Positions 8,246 through 17,101 of a stretch of 64,000 bases of DNA are shown piece after piece. The notes under the pieces were generated by a model. It was given only the letters and a program-made list of their open reading frames with translations. It was not told the DNA's origin and ran no database searches. Source of the stretch: Actinoplanes campanulatus (GTDB taxonomy: Bacteria; Actinomycetota; Actinomycetes; Mycobacteriales; Micromonosporaceae); the NCBI RefSeq assembly GCF_014647795.1, contig NZ_BMPW01000019.1:124001-188000 (forward strand), read 5' to 3'. The first letter of the stretch is position 1, and each line of letters opens with the position of its first letter. A program made the translations under genes and the position numbers.

Positions 8246-9621
8246 AGCGTTTGCATTAGTCTCATGAAAGACGCAACTGCTGGCCGATGCCGCCACGGGT
8301 GTAAGTCGTTTCTCAGCCGTGACAGCTCTCGAACAGTGCGGGTGGAGCCAGCGGTGAATGCGACAGGAATAATTGAGGCACCCACCGACGCAGCGTCGTC
8401 AGGCAATGAAGCAGCTGCGAGGGTCTGTGCTCGGAGCGTTGAAAAGTAGGCGTAGTCCCTCGCCGAAAACACGTCGGGCTTGACAACTACTTCAAAAATG
8501 CCGGCAGCTTCCTCAGGGCGTCCCGACTCTCCGTAGCAGATTGCAACTTGTGCTTCGAATAGCGCCTTGTCGTAATGAGCTGCGAGTGTTGTGCTGTCAA
8601 CCGACACCTCCGCAAGGAGGGCGCGCGCCTTTTCTAGGGTGTCGTCAACGTGCTGCCGTTTCGACTTAAGCATGGCCAAGCCTCGCGCCTGTTGTTGGAC
8701 GGCCTCGGCCATGATCCGTGCGGGCAGGCGCCACGGGCCGACCTGAACGGCTTCAGCAAGTCCGAGCATCCGGGGCGCATCCCGGGCATCCCAGGCGGCC
8801 TGGCTCTTCTTGATGAGAATATAACCAGGCATGGCGAAGTCGGTGGCTGCCATAGCCCATTCTGAAGCGCGATCACGCCAGTATTCCGCGGCTGCCGGGT
8901 GTCCGGCGTCGCGGTACAACCATCCAGTGAATTCTGCCGCCCGGGAACCGACCTGCAACAGGGGTTGATGCACGGACCACTTCACGACGTGAATATTCCG
9001 CTGAATAATGGACAGGACGCCGATGGCGCGCGGCAGGGCATACCGAGGGCCGGAAGCTCCGTCATCGGCTATGCATCGGTCGAGCTCTTCGCCTAGAAAG
9101 GCAACGAGCGTTTCATCAAGATATCGCCGTGCGTCACGATTGACTGCGTCGATGCGATCGAGGTCATCTAGTGTCAAGCCTGGCGCTCCGGGACTCTGCT
9201 CCTGGAAGGCGACCGCTGGCAACATAGATGGGCCAAGCTCGACTTCCTTGGAGTCCGCCTTCGGGAAAGATGAGTCAAGGTGCCCGGCGGATACCGCCAG
9301 GAACGCATCCCCGCCATTAACTGGAATGGTGTCGGTGGGCCGGTCACGGCGATTCACTAGCCCGATTTCGGCATCCGTCTTGGCGCCCAATGCAACGCGG
9401 TAGGCGCGGCGTCGGTGCTCACGCGGGTACGACACAAGTCCGCGCTCGATCTTCCCGATGTCATTCGCGGTGACTGGCCCCTCCTTGCTTCGCGGGTCAA
9501 TCACGCTGTTGACGCGATCCGCGAACTCTTCCCGCGAAGGTGGACCGTCGCCGAAGGCAGATTTGAGCCGCAGGCGTGCCGCGCGGAAGAGTTTGTTAGG
9601 GGGCTGCCGCGACGTGATCAT
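8242..9621 (-). CDS. XRE-family regulator with TPR-like C-terminal region (paralogue 2)
   Basis: A 459-residue paralogue of the proteins at 4642-6012 and 28604-29881. The N-terminus NKLFRAARLRLKSAFG and the helix-turn-helix stretch TANDIGKIERGLVSYPREHRR align with both. The remainder is helical, with repeat-like Ala-rich segments. It is transcribed away from the phosphonate operon, whose first gene starts about 610 bp to the right, so it is a candidate divergent regulator. Ligand and operator are unknown. Confidence 0.82.
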   Translation of the reverse strand: MITSRQPPNKLFRAARLRLKSAFGDGPPSREEFADRVNSVIDPRSKEGPVTANDIGKIERGLVSYPREHRRRAYRVALGAKTDAEIGLVNRRDRPTDTIPVNGGDAFLAVSAGHLDSSFPKADSKEVELGPSMLPAVAFQEQSPGAPGLTLDDLDRIDAVNRDARRYLDETLVAFLGEELDRCIADDGASGPRYALPRAIGVLSIIQRNIHVVKWSVHQPLLQVGSRAAEFTGWLYRDAGHPAAAEYWRDRASEWAMAATDFAMPGYILIKKSQAAWDARDAPRMLGLAEAVQVGPWRLPARIMAEAVQQQARGLAMLKSKRQHVDDTLEKARALLAEVSVDSTTLAAHYDKALFEAQVAICYGESGRPEEAAGIFEVVVKPDVFSARDYAYFSTLRAQTLAAASLPDDAASVGASIIPVAFTAGSTRTVRELSRLRNDLHPWRHRPAVASFMRLMQTL

Positions 9622-9839
9622 GACTCCTTCTCGAGTCCGGACGAAGTCTCGTGAAGGCTGAGTGTAGGCGCCCCTCTCACCATATGAGAACTAGTGTCGA
9701 CCCGGCTACCCGGCGAGCGACCCAGCGGAGGTGGCCCCGGTGGCCGCCTACCTGCACTGATGTCAGCTCGCTGAACGGGAACTCTCGGCCAGCCTCCTCC
9801 CATTGAATGCCCGTCCAGTCAAGGCCTCCCGCACCTGGC

Positions 9840-9868
9840 TCCTTGATCGTCGCGACCACGATCAAGGA
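9840..9868. promoter_or_regulatory. perfect 11-bp inverted repeat
   Basis: TCCTTGATCGT at 9840-9850 and its exact complement ACGATCAAGGA at 9858-9868 flank a 7-base spacer. It lies in the roughly 600-bp region between the divergent regulator (start 9621) and the phosphonate operon (start 10235). With no T-tract and no upstream gene end nearby, an operator is more likely than a terminator. Confidence 0.5.
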
Positions 9869-9945
9869 CCGGTCATCCCGGGATCACCGCCCCGCTGAGG
9901 ATTGCGCGTTCGTCACGATGATCTGCGTTTTCTGGTGGCTGCCTC

Positions 9946-9989
9946 GATTCCCGCTCGATTCCCCCGGATTCCCTCGTCAATGGCGTTCC
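9946..9989 (+). promoter_or_regulatory. triple GATTCCC element, copy A (phosphonate operon)
   Basis: GATTCCC occurs at 9946-9952, 9957-9963 and 9967-9973, offsets 0, 11 and 21. ATGGCGTTCC follows at 9980-9989. The copy upstream of folE (30746) has the same three repeats and the identical ATGGCGTTCC at nearly the same distance (offset 34 versus 35). The first gene, the Zn dehydrogenase, starts about 245 bp downstream. Probably an activator or repressor binding region; function inferred. Other parts of 9622-10234 show only the inverted repeat at 9840-9868. Confidence 0.65.
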
Positions 9990-10234
9990 GCGACGTAGCG
10001 GTGAGTGTGAATGTGGAAGGGCGATGTCCGACGTAGAAGCCGTTGGACGTGCGGGCTCCGGCCTCTCTGTCCAGGGCCCCGCGGACGGTAGTGGTGACAT
10101 GTGCAGTCCAGCTGAAGACGCACCGATTAGCCGCCCGGCAGTTGGAGAAGCGAGTTCTCGTGGATCTCCACTTTCGGAGGCTGGCGTGGAAGAACCATCG
10201 CTTTCACGGCCGCGACGAGGATGAGGAGCCGCAT

Positions 10235-11323
10235 GTGAACTCCGCCGAAGGTGAGCAGGGATCCGCGTTCCTGGGCCGGCACCAGGGCGACACGCTGGCT
10301 TCGAGCGCCGTGGCGAGGTACAGCCGTTGGAACGGGCCGGGGCGACCGTTCAGCATCGGTGCCTGCCGGCTGCCCGGCAGTGTGCGGGCTGGCGAAGTGC
10401 TCGTATCTGTTGATCTGGCTACCATTTGCGGTAGTGACGTGAAGACCGTGACTGGACAGCGGCCTGGCCTCGTACCGTGCGTGCTCGGCCACGAACAGGT
10501 CGGCACGGTTGTCGCTGCTGGCGTCGGCGCTCGCGTCGTTGTGGGGCAGCGGGTGGTGTGGTCGGTCACCAGCTCCTGTGGCAGGTGTCCGAGATGCGCA
10601 ACGATGCCGCAGAAGTGCGTGGACCTGTACAAGTACGGGCATGAACCGTTCGACGAGTCGCAGCCGCTGACCGGAGGGCTGGCCAGCCACTGCCTGCTGC
10701 GGCCTGGCACGACGATCGTTCCGGTACCCGACGACCTTCCGAACGAGGTGGCCAGCCTGGCTGCGTGCGCGACCGCTACTGCGGTGGCGGCGGTGAACGC
10801 AGCGGGACCTATCTGTGCGGGAAACCGTGCTCTGGTCGCTGGTACCGGGATGCTCGCGATCATGGTGACCGCGGTGCTCGCACAACGCGGAATGCACGTC
10901 ATCGTCCTCAGCCACGACCAGGTCCGGGGTCGACAGCTGATGCGGTTCGGCGCCGTCGAGGTGACCGATTGCGCAGCCGACATCGACATGGCATTCGAGG
11001 TGTCCGGCCGTGCTGCCGCTGCCGCAGCCGCGGTCAGCGCGCTGGCCGTCGGGGGGACTCTGGTCTTGGCCGGATCGGTGTCGCCTGGGCCGACGGTGAC
11101 CATCGATCCCGAGCACATCGTACGTAACTTGCTCACGATCACCGGCGTACACAACTATCTGCCCGCTGACCTGCGTACCGCGATTGGTTTTCTCGCCGAG
11201 CACCAGCGGCGATATCCGTTCGCTGAGCTGGCCGTGGGCCGCTGGACCCTCGCCGAGATGGACGAGGCGTTCGCTGCCGCCCGGACCGGCGGCGTCCGAC
11301 AGTGTGTCTTCCCCAACGCCTGA
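10235..11323 (+). CDS. zinc-dependent alcohol dehydrogenase (phosphonate-associated MDR)
   Basis: A 362-residue medium-chain dehydrogenase. The catalytic zinc ligand Cys is in ATICGSD, the His-Glu pair in LGHEQ, the four structural-zinc cysteines in CGRCPRCATMPQKC, and a Rossmann segment follows (ALVAGTGMLAIM). GTG at 10235 is chosen because GAGGAG lies six bases upstream; the frame is open further up but looks non-coding. It resembles the MDR subgroup associated with phosphonate genes (HpnZ-like). In this operon it most likely reduces phosphonoacetaldehyde to 2-hydroxyethylphosphonate, the substrate of the oxygenase at 13730. Alternatively it could oxidise hydroxymethylphosphonate. Confidence 0.82.
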   Translation: MNSAEGEQGSAFLGRHQGDTLASSAVARYSRWNGPGRPFSIGACRLPGSVRAGEVLVSVDLATICGSDVKTVTGQRPGLVPCVLGHEQVGTVVAAGVGARVVVGQRVVWSVTSSCGRCPRCATMPQKCVDLYKYGHEPFDESQPLTGGLASHCLLRPGTTIVPVPDDLPNEVASLAACATATAVAAVNAAGPICAGNRALVAGTGMLAIMVTAVLAQRGMHVIVLSHDQVRGRQLMRFGAVEVTDCAADIDMAFEVSGRAAAAAAAVSALAVGGTLVLAGSVSPGPTVTIDPEHIVRNLLTITGVHNYLPADLRTAIGFLAEHQRRYPFAELAVGRWTLAEMDEAFAAARTGGVRQCVFPNA

Positions 11324-11546
11324 CCCGAATCACCACACGACACCGGCCGATAGACCGCGCCCGAGAACGCCATGCCGCAAGGCCGTCGGTACCGGCGAAT
11401 CGACGATCCACCAATAAGTGCACGTCCTGGAAATTCTGCCGCGCCGCGGCGTGGAGCTCGCCGCCGTGAACCCGACCGGCTCCCATCCGGTCGTCTCCGG
11501 CGGCCAGCCACCAGCGACTTCCCTCTCGGAGGATCACCCATGGCCC

Positions 11547-12602
11547 ATGTTCACGTCTGCATCCCTCGACTCAGCGGTACGACAAGGCGGTGTGCGCTGT
11601 GGTGACCAACCCGCTCAGTACGCGCCTGCTGAGGCTCACGGATGCGGTACGTCCGACCCCCCCCTGATCCGGCTCGATCATCCGCAGGTTGATCTTTACT
11701 GCAAGCTGGAGTCGAGCAACATCACCGGCAGCACCAAGGACCGTTCCGCATACGCGATCTTGACCGAAGCGGTCGAGGCCGGGCTGGTCACGAGCGGCAC
11801 GGCCGTGGTCGAGTCGTCGTCCGGCAACTTCGCGGTGTCCCTGGCCATGCTGTGCCGGCTGCTGGGCGCGCCGTTCATCCCCGTCATCGACCCGAACATC
11901 AACGCTCAGACCGAACGGATCCTGCGGGCCTGCTGCGAGCGAGTGGAGAAGGTCGACGTCCGTGACGGGCATGGCAACCTTCCCGCCCGTATCGACCGAG
12001 TGCAGCAGATCCGTGCCGAGATCCCCGGCGCTTACTGGCCCAACCAGTACGCCAACCCCGCCGCAGCCCGGGGGCACTTCACCTTCACCGGCGCTGAACT
12101 GTGCGCGGATCTTCCCGACGTCGACTACGTGTTCGTCGGGGTCGGCACCGGTGCCTGTCTCGCCGGAATCTCCCAGCGGGTCAAACGACACCGGCCCGGC
12201 GCGAAGGTGATCGCCGTCGACGCGGAGGGGTCGGTCATCTTCGGCGGGCCCGCCGGCCGGCGCCGCATCCCGGGTATCGGGTCGCTGATCCAGCCCAGCC
12301 TGGTCAAGGCGGCGATCGTCGACGAGGTCGTCGTCGTGGCCGAAGCCGACACCGTCCGGACCTGCTGGCAGCTGCTGCGCCGTGGGCTGCACGCCGGCGG
12401 GTCCACCGGCAGCGTTCTGGCCGCGATCAACACCTACTTCGCCGGCTACCACGGGCCTCCTCCCACCGTCGCGTTCCTGTGCGCGGATCGAGGCAGCGCC
12501 TACACCGACACGATCTACAACCCGCGGTGGGTGCACGAGGAGTTCGGCATCCAGATCAGCGACGCGGATGCCTGCGTACCGATCCGCGCGGCCAGCAACT
12601 GA
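11547..12602 (+). CDS. sbnA: SbnA-like 2,3-diaminopropionate synthase subunit, apparent N-terminal frameshift
   Basis: A PLP enzyme of the cysteine synthase family, SbnA type. SbnA condenses O-phosphoserine with glutamate to ACEGA, which SbnB then splits to 2,3-diaminopropionate. The PLP lysine is in NITGSTKDR and the substrate loop is ESSSGNFA. The N-terminus is irregular. A GTG at 11602 gives a family-like start (LSTRLLRLTDAVRPTP), but a run of eight C at 11657-11664 puts it out of frame with the rest; nine or six C would restore it. The strong GGAGG at 11528-11532 serves an ATG at 11540 in yet another frame, which ends after 21 codons. The ATG at 11547 is the only one in the main frame nearby. 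This is either an assembly error or a real frameshift. Confidence 0.8.
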   Translation: MFTSASLDSAVRQGGVRCGDQPAQYAPAEAHGCGTSDPPLIRLDHPQVDLYCKLESSNITGSTKDRSAYAILTEAVEAGLVTSGTAVVESSSGNFAVSLAMLCRLLGAPFIPVIDPNINAQTERILRACCERVEKVDVRDGHGNLPARIDRVQQIRAEIPGAYWPNQYANPAAARGHFTFTGAELCADLPDVDYVFVGVGTGACLAGISQRVKRHRPGAKVIAVDAEGSVIFGGPAGRRRIPGIGSLIQPSLVKAAIVDEVVVVAEADTVRTCWQLLRRGLHAGGSTGSVLAAINTYFAGYHGPPPTVAFLCADRGSAYTDTIYNPRWVHEEFGIQISDADACVPIRAASN

Positions 12603-12642
12603 CACGCCAGACACCAGCGACATCGAGGAGCGCAGCAGCACG

Positions 12643-13662
12643 ATGACCGGACATCCTGAACCGGCTTTCGCCGTCATCCCGGCCGGCGCCGTCACCGGCG
12701 CGGTAGACGGTCACCGCGCCGACTGCCTGGACGTGATCCGTCGTGCGTACCTGGCGCACGCCGCCGGAGAGAGCGTGCTTCCCCACAGCACGTTCGTGCG
12801 GCCCGATCCGCCGCGCCCGGACCGGTTCATCGCCCTGCCGGGATACCTCGGCGGGGAGTTCGAGGTGGCCGGGATGAAGTGGATCGGCAGCTATCCGGAC
12901 AACGTCGCCGGTGGCCTCGACCGGGCTTCCGCCGTACTCGTGCTCAACGACACCGGCACCGGATACCCGTTCGCGGTCCTGGAGGGGTCGGTGATCTCGG
13001 CGACCAGGACGGCCGCCTCCGCGGTGCTCGCCGCGGAGCACTTCGCCGGCCGGCGTAAAGCCTCCCGCGTGGGCATCGTCGGCACCGGGCTGATCGCCTC
13101 GCACGTCTGCGCGTTCCTGCGCGAGCTCGGCTGGGAGATCGGGGGGTACACCCTCAAGGACGTCTCCCGGGACCGGGCCGGCGCGTTCAAACGCGACCTG
13201 CTGGACAACGGCGTCGCCGCGGTCCGGGTCACCGGGGACGTCGCGGACCTGTTCGACGAATGCGACCTGATCCTGCTGGCCACGACCGCTAATACCCCGT
13301 ACCTGCTCGACCCGGCTCTGCTGGCCAATTCCCCGGTCGTGTTGCACCTGTCGCTGCGTGACCTCGGCCCGAACCTCATCGCGGTGAGCCAGAACGTCAC
13401 CGACGACGTCGAGCATGCCGTCCGGGAACGGACCTCGCTGCACCTGACCGAGCAGATGCTCGGCAACCGCGACTTCGTCAGCGGCACCATCGCCGACTTG
13501 CTCGAGGCACGGCTGCGCCGTGACGGCCGACCGGCCGTCTACTCACCGTTCGGCCTGGGGGTACTCGACCTCGCCCTCGGCCAGTGGATCTACCAGCAGT
13601 GCCGCGACCACAGTCCGGTCGCCACCATCCCGGGCTTCTTCCCCACACCGGGCACCCGATGA
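12643..13662 (+). CDS. sbnB: SbnB-like N-(carboxyaminoethyl)glutamate dehydrogenase
   Basis: A 339-residue member of the ornithine cyclodeaminase/mu-crystallin family, SbnB type. It performs NAD-dependent oxidative hydrolysis of ACEGA to 2,3-diaminopropionate and 2-oxoglutarate. The substrate-binding half contains GEFEVAGMKWIGSYPDN, and the Rossmann motif is VGIVGTGLIASHV. The ATG at 12643 has GAGGAG somewhat far upstream (12 bases). The sbnA-sbnB pair is the established route to L-2,3-diaminopropionate in siderophore and antibiotic pathways. Here it implies a diaminopropionate unit in the product. Confidence 0.9.
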   Translation: MTGHPEPAFAVIPAGAVTGAVDGHRADCLDVIRRAYLAHAAGESVLPHSTFVRPDPPRPDRFIALPGYLGGEFEVAGMKWIGSYPDNVAGGLDRASAVLVLNDTGTGYPFAVLEGSVISATRTAASAVLAAEHFAGRRKASRVGIVGTGLIASHVCAFLRELGWEIGGYTLKDVSRDRAGAFKRDLLDNGVAAVRVTGDVADLFDECDLILLATTANTPYLLDPALLANSPVVLHLSLRDLGPNLIAVSQNVTDDVEHAVRERTSLHLTEQMLGNRDFVSGTIADLLEARLRRDGRPAVYSPFGLGVLDLALGQWIYQQCRDHSPVATIPGFFPTPGTR

Positions 13663-13729
13663 CCGCCGCGGCACCGGCAGCACCCCAGCGGACGAATCCT
13701 CCCATTACCTCATGCACCGAAAGGCGGTG

Positions 13730-15103
13730 ATGTCGATGCCCGACACCGACATACTGCAGGATCCTGCGGTCCAGGCGCGGCTGTCAGCGCTGCTGCGCTC
13801 GACGGCGAACGACCTGAAACGCCCTGACGCGTACGCCGACACCGACCTCGGACTGCCCACGGGCACGTTCGCGCGGCTGGTCGACGGCGCCGAGCCGGTC
13901 AGCTGGCAGATCCTCGTGGCCGCGGCCGCGGCCTGGCCAGTCAACCTGCGTGACCTGCTGCCGTTGCAGGACGACACCGACCGAGACGTGCGGATCCTCC
14001 GTGCGGCCGAGTCCGAGGCCAGCTCCCGCATCCTCGACCGGGCCGGCCGCCCGTACTACGAGTACCGCGACACCGTCATGTCACGGCTCGGCTCGTTTCG
14101 GCCCGAGTGGATCCGGATGCTGTGCACCGTCGCGGACAACGAACCGGACAACCCGGCCGTGCAGTGGAACCGCGGCCACCTGCTCTACCAGCTCACCTAC
14201 GTCGTCGGCCCGGTCAACTACTACTGCAGCTGGAACGGCACCCGCCGGTGCATCCCGATGCGCACCGGTGACTCGGTCTTCGGGCTGCCGTACGCGCCGC
14301 ACTCGTTCACCAGCCGCGACCCCGACGAGCCCGCCTACATCCTCGCGCTGACCTACGGCGGTGACCTGACCGGCGACCCGCAACGCGAACTGGCCGTGCT
14401 GGGCGAGCAAGCCGCTCACGACCTCGCCTACCGCCCGGACGGCCACCTGTTCGCCCAGCTGCTCACCTCGTTCCTGCACGCGAAGATGCTCAGCCCGGCC
14501 GAACTCGCCGGTCGCGCCGGGCTGGATCCGCGTCGCGTCGAGGCGCTGCTGACCGGCAAGGTGTCCGCGCCGCCGACGGAACTGGCGCAGCTGGCCGCGG
14601 GGCTGCGCGTCAACGTGCGCGACCTGATGCCGGTCACCAGCGCCACCACCGACGGCATCAGCGTGCAGTTCGCCGCCGACGCCCGCCGGTGGCGCACCGG
14701 CGCCGACGGCGCGGCTGCGTACGAGATCACCGAGCTGGCCGGCGACCCGCTGCACCCGCACACCACCGCCGTCGACGTGCGGCCGCTACTACCGCAGCCG
14801 ACCGATGCCGCCTGGATGCGCACGTACCAGCACCAATACGTGTACGTGCTCGAGGCCGACGGCACCCGGATGAGCTGGGACAGCGGCGGCCGGCAGCACG
14901 AGGCCGAACTGCACGCCGGCGACTCGATCTACCTCAAACCGCAGGTACCGGTCGCGTTCACCGGCGCCGGGCGGCTGCTCGTGCTGCGCATCGCCGGCGC
15001 CGTGCGCGCCGACGTCCGATTCGCGCTCGGTCACATGGCCGGCGGCGGACAGGACCGCTACGTCCGCGACACGCAGCTCTGGTACAGCAACGAAGGGAAA
15101 TGA
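13730..15103 (+). CDS. HEPD/MPnS-family nonheme iron oxygenase
   Basis: A 457-residue protein with two repeats of an XRE-like helical region plus cupin barrel, the architecture of hydroxyethylphosphonate dioxygenase (HEPD) and methylphosphonate synthase (MPnS). The iron ligands appear to be His150, Gln154 (GHLLYQL) and His191 (PYAPHSF). That 2-His-1-Gln triad has been described for MPnS and for the Streptomyces albus HEPD. PYYEYRDTVMSRL at 108-120 is also typical. In this operon cleavage of 2-hydroxyethylphosphonate to hydroxymethylphosphonate plus formate (HEPD) fits best, because hydroxymethylphosphonate would feed the next two enzymes. MPnS activity cannot be excluded by eye. It ends one base before the PEP mutase start. 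Confidence 0.87.
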   Translation: MSMPDTDILQDPAVQARLSALLRSTANDLKRPDAYADTDLGLPTGTFARLVDGAEPVSWQILVAAAAAWPVNLRDLLPLQDDTDRDVRILRAAESEASSRILDRAGRPYYEYRDTVMSRLGSFRPEWIRMLCTVADNEPDNPAVQWNRGHLLYQLTYVVGPVNYYCSWNGTRRCIPMRTGDSVFGLPYAPHSFTSRDPDEPAYILALTYGGDLTGDPQRELAVLGEQAAHDLAYRPDGHLFAQLLTSFLHAKMLSPAELAGRAGLDPRRVEALLTGKVSAPPTELAQLAAGLRVNVRDLMPVTSATTDGISVQFAADARRWRTGADGAAAYEITELAGDPLHPHTTAVDVRPLLPQPTDAAWMRTYQHQYVYVLEADGTRMSWDSGGRQHEAELHAGDSIYLKPQVPVAFTGAGRLLVLRIAGAVRADVRFALGHMAGGGQDRYVRDTQLWYSNEGK

Positions 15104-15104
15104 C

Positions 15105-15971
15105 GTGAACCGACTCGCGCACCGATCCACCCAGCTGCGGCAGCTGCTGGCAGGGCCGGCGATCGTGCGGGCGGTCGGCGGGCACGACGCGCTGACCGCC
15201 AAACTCGCCCACGCCGCCGGGTTCGAGACCATGTGGGCGTCCAGCCTCGCCGCGTCCGCCAGCCACGGCGTGCCGGATGCAAGCCTGCTGACGATGACGC
15301 AGTTCCTCGACATCGCCGAGTCGATGACCCAGGCGTCACCGCTGCCGGTCATCGCCGACTGCGACACCGGCTTCGGGGACGCCCGCAACGTCGCCTACGC
15401 GGTCGCCCGGTACGAGGCCCGCGGGATCGCCGCGATGTGCATCGAGGACAAGCGGTTCCCCAAGCTGAACAGCTTCGCCGACGGCGGACAGGATCTGCTG
15501 CCCGCTGCGGAGTTCGCCGCCAAGATCCGCGCCGGCAAGCAGGCCCAAACCGATCCGGCGTTTCTGCTCATCGCCCGCACCGAAGCATTCATCGCCGGCC
15601 GGGACCTCGCCGAGGCGTTGGACCGCGCGCACCAGTACGCCGATGCGGGCGCCGACGCGATCCTCGTGCACAGCAAGAGCGTGCACCCGGACCAGGTGCT
15701 CAAGTTCGCCGCCGCGTGGGACCGAGACTTGCCCCTGATCGCGATTCCGACGACCTACCCGCAGGTCACCGAAGCGGAGCTGCTCGCCGCCGGGTACCGG
15801 GTCGTCATCTACGCCAACCAGGGGCTGCGGGCGACCGTCAGCAGCGTGCAGGACATGCTGCGCGTGCTGAGCCAGGCCGGGAACGCCGCCGCCCTGGAGG
15901 AGCGGCTCGCGCCGATGCAGGCGGTGTTCGACCTGCAAGGCATGCCCGGCGCCTACCGGACCGCGCCATGA
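15105..15971 (+). CDS. pepM: phosphoenolpyruvate mutase
   Basis: A 288-residue PEP phosphonomutase, the committed enzyme of phosphonate biosynthesis (PEP to phosphonopyruvate). The diagnostic EDKX5NS motif is present as EDK at 114-116 and NS at 122-123, which separates mutases from isocitrate lyase-type relatives. The magnesium-binding DCDTGFGD is at 85-92. Translation starts at GTG 15105, directly after the oxygenase stop. The 3' end overlaps the decarboxylase start as ATGA. Confidence 0.96.
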   Translation: MNRLAHRSTQLRQLLAGPAIVRAVGGHDALTAKLAHAAGFETMWASSLAASASHGVPDASLLTMTQFLDIAESMTQASPLPVIADCDTGFGDARNVAYAVARYEARGIAAMCIEDKRFPKLNSFADGGQDLLPAAEFAAKIRAGKQAQTDPAFLLIARTEAFIAGRDLAEALDRAHQYADAGADAILVHSKSVHPDQVLKFAAAWDRDLPLIAIPTTYPQVTEAELLAAGYRVVIYANQGLRATVSSVQDMLRVLSQAGNAAALEERLAPMQAVFDLQGMPGAYRTAP

Positions 15972-17101
15972 CCAGCGCCACGGCGTTCCTGGACGCGCTG
16001 GCCGGCATCGGTGTGCGGTTCGTGTCCGGCGTCCCGTGCTCCTACTTCAGCGCACCGCTGCAGCTCATCGACACCCACCCCGACCTGACCTATGTTCCCG
16101 CCGCGAACGAAGGCGGTGCGCTGGCCGCCGCGGCCGGGGCTCAGCTGGCCGGCACCGGCAGCGCCGTGCTCATCCAGAACTCCGGGTTCGGCAACCTGAT
16201 CAACCCGTTGACGTCGCTGCTGCTGCCGTACCGGATCCCGGTGCTGATCGTCATGAGCATGCGCGGCTGGCCGTCGGCGACGGCCGGGGAACCCCAGCAC
16301 CGGATCATGGGACAGGTCATCCCGAGCTGGTTGCGCACCATCGACGTGCCGTTCGCCGAACTCACCGCCGGCGGTCCGCGGGTGACCGACGTGTTCGACC
16401 GCGCCGGACAACACCTACAGCAGGGCGACCCGGTCGTGCTGCTCGTCGGCAAAGGCGCCATCGAAGCGGCACCAGCACCAGGAACGGCGCCGCCGCCCGG
16501 GATCACCAGCACCACGCTGGTCACCACCGTGCTGGAGCAGCTGCGCAGCGACGAACCGGTCCTGTCCACCACCGGATACCTGTCCCGGGCACTGTTTCAA
16601 GCCGGCGACCGGCCCGGCAACTTCTACATGCAGGGCTCGATGGGACACGTGGCCGCCGTCGCGCTCGGCGTCGCCCTGCGACACCCGACACAGCGGGTCG
16701 TCGCCCTCGACGGCGACGGCGCCGCCCTGATGCACCTCGGCACGTTCGCCGCCGTCGGCGGCGCGGCACCGTCGAACCTGGTGCACATCGTGTTCGACAA
16801 CGGCGGCTACGAATCCACCGGCGGGCAGCCTGTCCCCGCCACCGTCGACTTCGCCGCCGTGGCGGCGGCGTGCGGCTACCGCACCACCCTGACCGCCAGC
16901 GACCAGGACGGTCTGCGCGACACGGTCACGCACGCGCTGTCCGCGCCCGGCCCCGTCCTGCTCACCGTCCGCGGGGTGCCTGGCGGCGCCGCAGGCGGGA
17001 CACGCGCCTCCGAAGGCATCACCGTCGACGCGATCGCCACCCGGTTCCAGGCTCAGCTGACCGGACCAGCCCTGCACCACTCTCAACGGAGCGACCGATG
17101 A
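15968..17101 (+). CDS. ppd: phosphonopyruvate decarboxylase
   Basis: A 377-residue thiamine-diphosphate enzyme converting phosphonopyruvate to phosphonoacetaldehyde, which pulls the unfavourable mutase reaction forward. The pyrimidine-domain Glu is in AANEGGALAAAAG, and the ThDP/Mg motif GDG...N is in LDGDGAALMHLGTF through VFDNGGYESTGGQ. The length matches Ppd proteins. The ATG at 15968 overlaps the mutase stop, and its own stop overlaps the dehydrogenase start, both as ATGA. Confidence 0.95.
   Translation: MTSATAFLDALAGIGVRFVSGVPCSYFSAPLQLIDTHPDLTYVPAANEGGALAAAAGAQLAGTGSAVLIQNSGFGNLINPLTSLLLPYRIPVLIVMSMRGWPSATAGEPQHRIMGQVIPSWLRTIDVPFAELTAGGPRVTDVFDRAGQHLQQGDPVVLLVGKGAIEAAPAPGTAPPPGITSTTLVTTVLEQLRSDEPVLSTTGYLSRALFQAGDRPGNFYMQGSMGHVAAVALGVALRHPTQRVVALDGDGAALMHLGTFAAVGGAAPSNLVHIVFDNGGYESTGGQPVPATVDFAAVAAACGYRTTLTASDQDGLRDTVTHALSAPGPVLLTVRGVPGGAAGGTRASEGITVDAIATRFQAQLTGPALHHSQRSDR

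Noticed and set aside
16036-17097. N-terminal extension of the 2-hydroxyacid dehydrogenase frame back to 16036
   Set aside because: The upstream part is an out-of-frame shadow of the decarboxylase gene. The ATG at 17098 with the ATGA overlap gives a normal-length enzyme.
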